Assembly (NCBI GenBank): GCA_031272085.1
Contig: JAISUN010000039.1
Coordinates: 1-36,134, forward strand
Reading direction: 5' to 3'
Length of the DNA stretch: 36,134 bases
From: Dysgonamonadaceae bacterium
GTDB lineage: Bacteria; Bacteroidota; Bacteroidia; Bacteroidales; Azobacteroidaceae
The position numbers were made by a program, and so were the translations under genes. Position 1 is the first letter of the stretch. Each line of letters starts with the position of its first letter. The notes beneath the pieces are model-generated. The model had not been told where the DNA came from, searched no databases, and worked only from the letters and a program-made list of their open reading frames with translations. This document shows, one piece after another, positions 35,038 to 36,134 of this stretch.

Positions 35038-35661
35038 TTACAATTTGAGTGTATCGCTAAATTTGGTGCGGTTCAAAATCGACCGTCCCAAGGTTATTTC
35101 GTCCGCGTATTCTATCTCGTCGCCGATTGCCACGCCCCGCGCCAAAATGCTTAATTTGACGTCGATGTCCTGCAATTTGCGGTAGATGTAAAAATTCGTC
35201 GTATCGCCTTCCATAGTTGTGCTTAATGCAAGGATTATTTCCTTGACCTTGCCCGATTTAGCCCTTTCCACGAGGTCGGCGATTTGCAGGTCGCCGGGGC
35301 CTATGCCGTCCATCGGCGAGATTATTCCGCCGAGAATATGGTACAAACCCCGGTATTGACCGGTATTTTCGATAGCCATTACCTCGCGGATGTTCTCTAC
35401 CACGCAGACTAATGATTCGTCGCGACGGGGGTCGCTGCAAATTTCGCAAACTTCCTCGTCGCAAATATTGTGGCAAACGCGGCAATAATGAACCTGTTCG
35501 CGCAGTTCAACTACCGCCCGTCCGAAATTTTGCACGTCTTCGACAGTCCGCTTTAATGAATGTAAAGCCAGCCGCAGTGCGGTTTTCCTCCCTATTCCCG
35601 GCAATTTGGAATACTCGTTAACGGCATTTTCCAGCAGGGCGGAAGGGTATTTTTGTGTCAT
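35038..35661 (-). CDS. recR: Recombination protein RecR
   Basis: This 207-residue DNA-repair protein loads RecA at gaps with RecF/RecO. It shows the helix-hairpin-helix ([16 protein letters not shown], 19-34), a C4 zinc finger (C60-x2-C63 and C72-x2-C75) and a Toprim domain ([12 protein letters not shown], then [13 protein letters not shown]). ATG 35661 ([14 protein letters not shown]) is chosen. An upstream in-frame start would add 29 hydrophobic residues unknown in RecR, and a -7 box lies between the two starts. It heads the operon with the HAD, aminotransferase and trpA genes. Confidence 0.95.
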   Translation of the reverse strand: MTQKYPSALLENAVNEYSKLPGIGRKTALRLALHSLKRTVEDVQNFGRAVVELREQVHYCRVCHNICDEEVCEICSDPRRDESLVCVVENIREVMAIENTGQYRGLYHILGGIISPMDGIGPGDLQIADLVERAKSGKVKEIILALSTTMEGDTTNFYIYRKLQDIDVKLSILARGVAIGDEIEYADEITLGRSILNRTKFSDTLKL

Positions 35662-35680
35662 CCTGTCTTCTTTTTTTGCG

Positions 35681-35688
35681 CAAAAATA
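35681..35688 (-). promoter_or_regulatory. -7 box for the recR operon
   Basis: Read on the minus strand this is TATTTTTG, a match to TAnnTTTG, 19 bases before the chosen recR ATG. No clear -33 TTTG is visible. Confidence 0.5.
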
Positions 35689-35740
35689 ATAATAAAATCG
35701 GGAATAAACGAATATCAGAGCGAAAAAATAAGATATTCTG

Positions 35741-35771
35741 TTTGTCAATTAAAAAAATTTGATTACCTTTG
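35741..35771 (+). promoter_or_regulatory. Promoter of tRNA-Ser
   Basis: TTTG (35741-35744), a 19-base spacer and TACCTTTG (35764-35771) form the clearest Bacteroidota-type promoter in the window. The mature tRNA starts 27 bases after the box. Confidence 0.75.
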
Positions 35772-35798
35772 CACCTCGAAACCGGAAAACAACTCACC

Positions 35799-35885
35799 GG
35801 AAAGATGCCGGAGTGGTCGATCGGGCCGCACTCGAAATGCGGTGAACGGGTAACTGTTCCGGGGGTTCGAATCCCTCTCTTTCCG
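35799..35885 (+). tRNA. tRNA-Ser (anticodon CGA)
   Basis: The 7-bp acceptor stem pairs GGAAAGA (35799-35805) with TCTTTCC (35878-35884), with discriminator G. The anticodon arm CCGCA / CTCGAAA / TGCGG gives anticodon CGA, reading serine codon UCG. A long variable arm (around GAACGGGTAACTGTTCC) and the T-loop GGTTCGAATCC confirm a class II tRNA. CCA is not encoded. Confidence 0.95.
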
Positions 35886-35886
35886 C

Positions 35887-35922
35887 AAAAAAGGCTGTCT
35901 TGAAATCAAGACAGCCTTTTTT
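35887..35922. terminator. Bidirectional terminator between tRNA-Ser and carB
   Basis: A perfect 12-bp stem (35891-35902 with 35907-35918) and a 4-base loop are flanked by A's on the left and T's on the right. On either strand it gives a stem followed by T's, so it can end both the tRNA and the convergent carB message. Confidence 0.85.
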
Positions 35923-35939
35923 CTGTTTTTAGCCCATTT

Positions 35940-36134
35940 TTACCGGTACTCATCCCAACTCTTAACGGGAATTTTTTCCAAGTCTATCTCGCAAAACGCC
36001 TGAATAAAGGCTGACGCAAGACGGGCATTGGTAAACAGCGGCACGTTGAAGTCTATCGCCCCGCGACGAATGCGGTATCCGTTTGAAATCTCGCCCTCGG
36101 TCAGATTCTTCGGAATGTTGATTACAAGGTCGAT
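35940..36134 (-). CDS. carB: Carbamoyl-phosphate synthase large subunit, C-terminal end
   Basis: Only the last 64 codons are in the window; the gene continues beyond it. The translation starts IDLVINIPKNLTEGEISNGY and continues RIRRGAIDFNVPLFTNARLA, ending KSWDEYR. This is the methylglyoxal-synthase-like allosteric domain at the C-terminus of CarB (DLVIN, NGYRIRRGA, PLFTN). The enzyme makes carbamoyl phosphate for arginine and pyrimidine synthesis. Other proteins share this domain, but the wording matches CarB closely. Confidence 0.88.
   Translation of the reverse strand: MDLVINIPKNLTEGEISNGYRIRRGAIDFNVPLFTNARLASAFIQAFCEIDLEKIPVKSWDEYR

Noticed and set aside
35662-35748. 29-residue upstream extension of RecR
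   Set aside because: It is hydrophobic, absent from RecR proteins, and lies across a likely -7 box.

Overview
The window looks like a Bacteroidales (Bacteroidota) chromosome. The evidence is the SusC/SusD pair, type IX secretion (T9SS) C-terminal sorting tails, and repeated TAnnTTTG -7 promoter boxes, some with an upstream TTG/TTTG about 18-20 bases away. Most genes lack a Shine-Dalgarno sequence. T9SS tails together with a large polysaccharide utilisation locus (PUL) suggest a non-Bacteroides lineage. That placement is an inference; I cannot name the species.

Region 1 (about 1-3330) is clearly more AT-rich than the rest and looks like accessory DNA. It holds the C-terminal part of a zinc metalloprotease-like protein, a four-helix membrane protein built from a duplicated CxPC-x5-CxPC unit, a lipoprotein ending in a CxxCxxC cluster, and a secreted-protein gene broken by a frameshift at a T5A9 run. 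A terminator follows, then a convergent XRE-type regulator. None of the first four is a family I can name with certainty. The layout (toxin-like protease tail followed by small membrane and secreted proteins) would fit a toxin/immunity cassette, but this is a hypothesis.

Region 2 (about 3640-24750) is a nine-gene PUL, all on the + strand: GH92 alpha-mannosidase lipoprotein, large beta-helix/F5-8C protein with a T9SS tail, SusC, SusD, GH99-like lipoprotein, beta-helix protein with a T9SS tail, GH3 lipoprotein with a PA14 insert, non-catalytic modular protein with a T9SS tail, and GH43-CBM6 with a T9SS tail. Four products carry lipoprotein signals and four carry T9SS tails, so surface delivery uses two export routes. 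GH92 plus the GH99-like fold point to an alpha-mannose-containing glycan, and GH3 and GH43 suggest additional decorations. The GH99-like protein appears to lack both catalytic glutamates and sits in the slot often used for a surface glycan-binding protein. No hybrid two-component system, SusR-like protein or ECF sigma/anti-sigma pair is present, so the regulator is elsewhere.

Region 3 (24820-36134) is mostly housekeeping. It contains proC, a two-gene operon of secreted proteins (one with a PKD domain), folC, an MFS transporter, gltX, and a minus-strand operon recR - HAD phosphatase - aminotransferase - trpA. It ends with tRNA-Ser(CGA) and the 3' end of carB, which converge on a shared bidirectional terminator.
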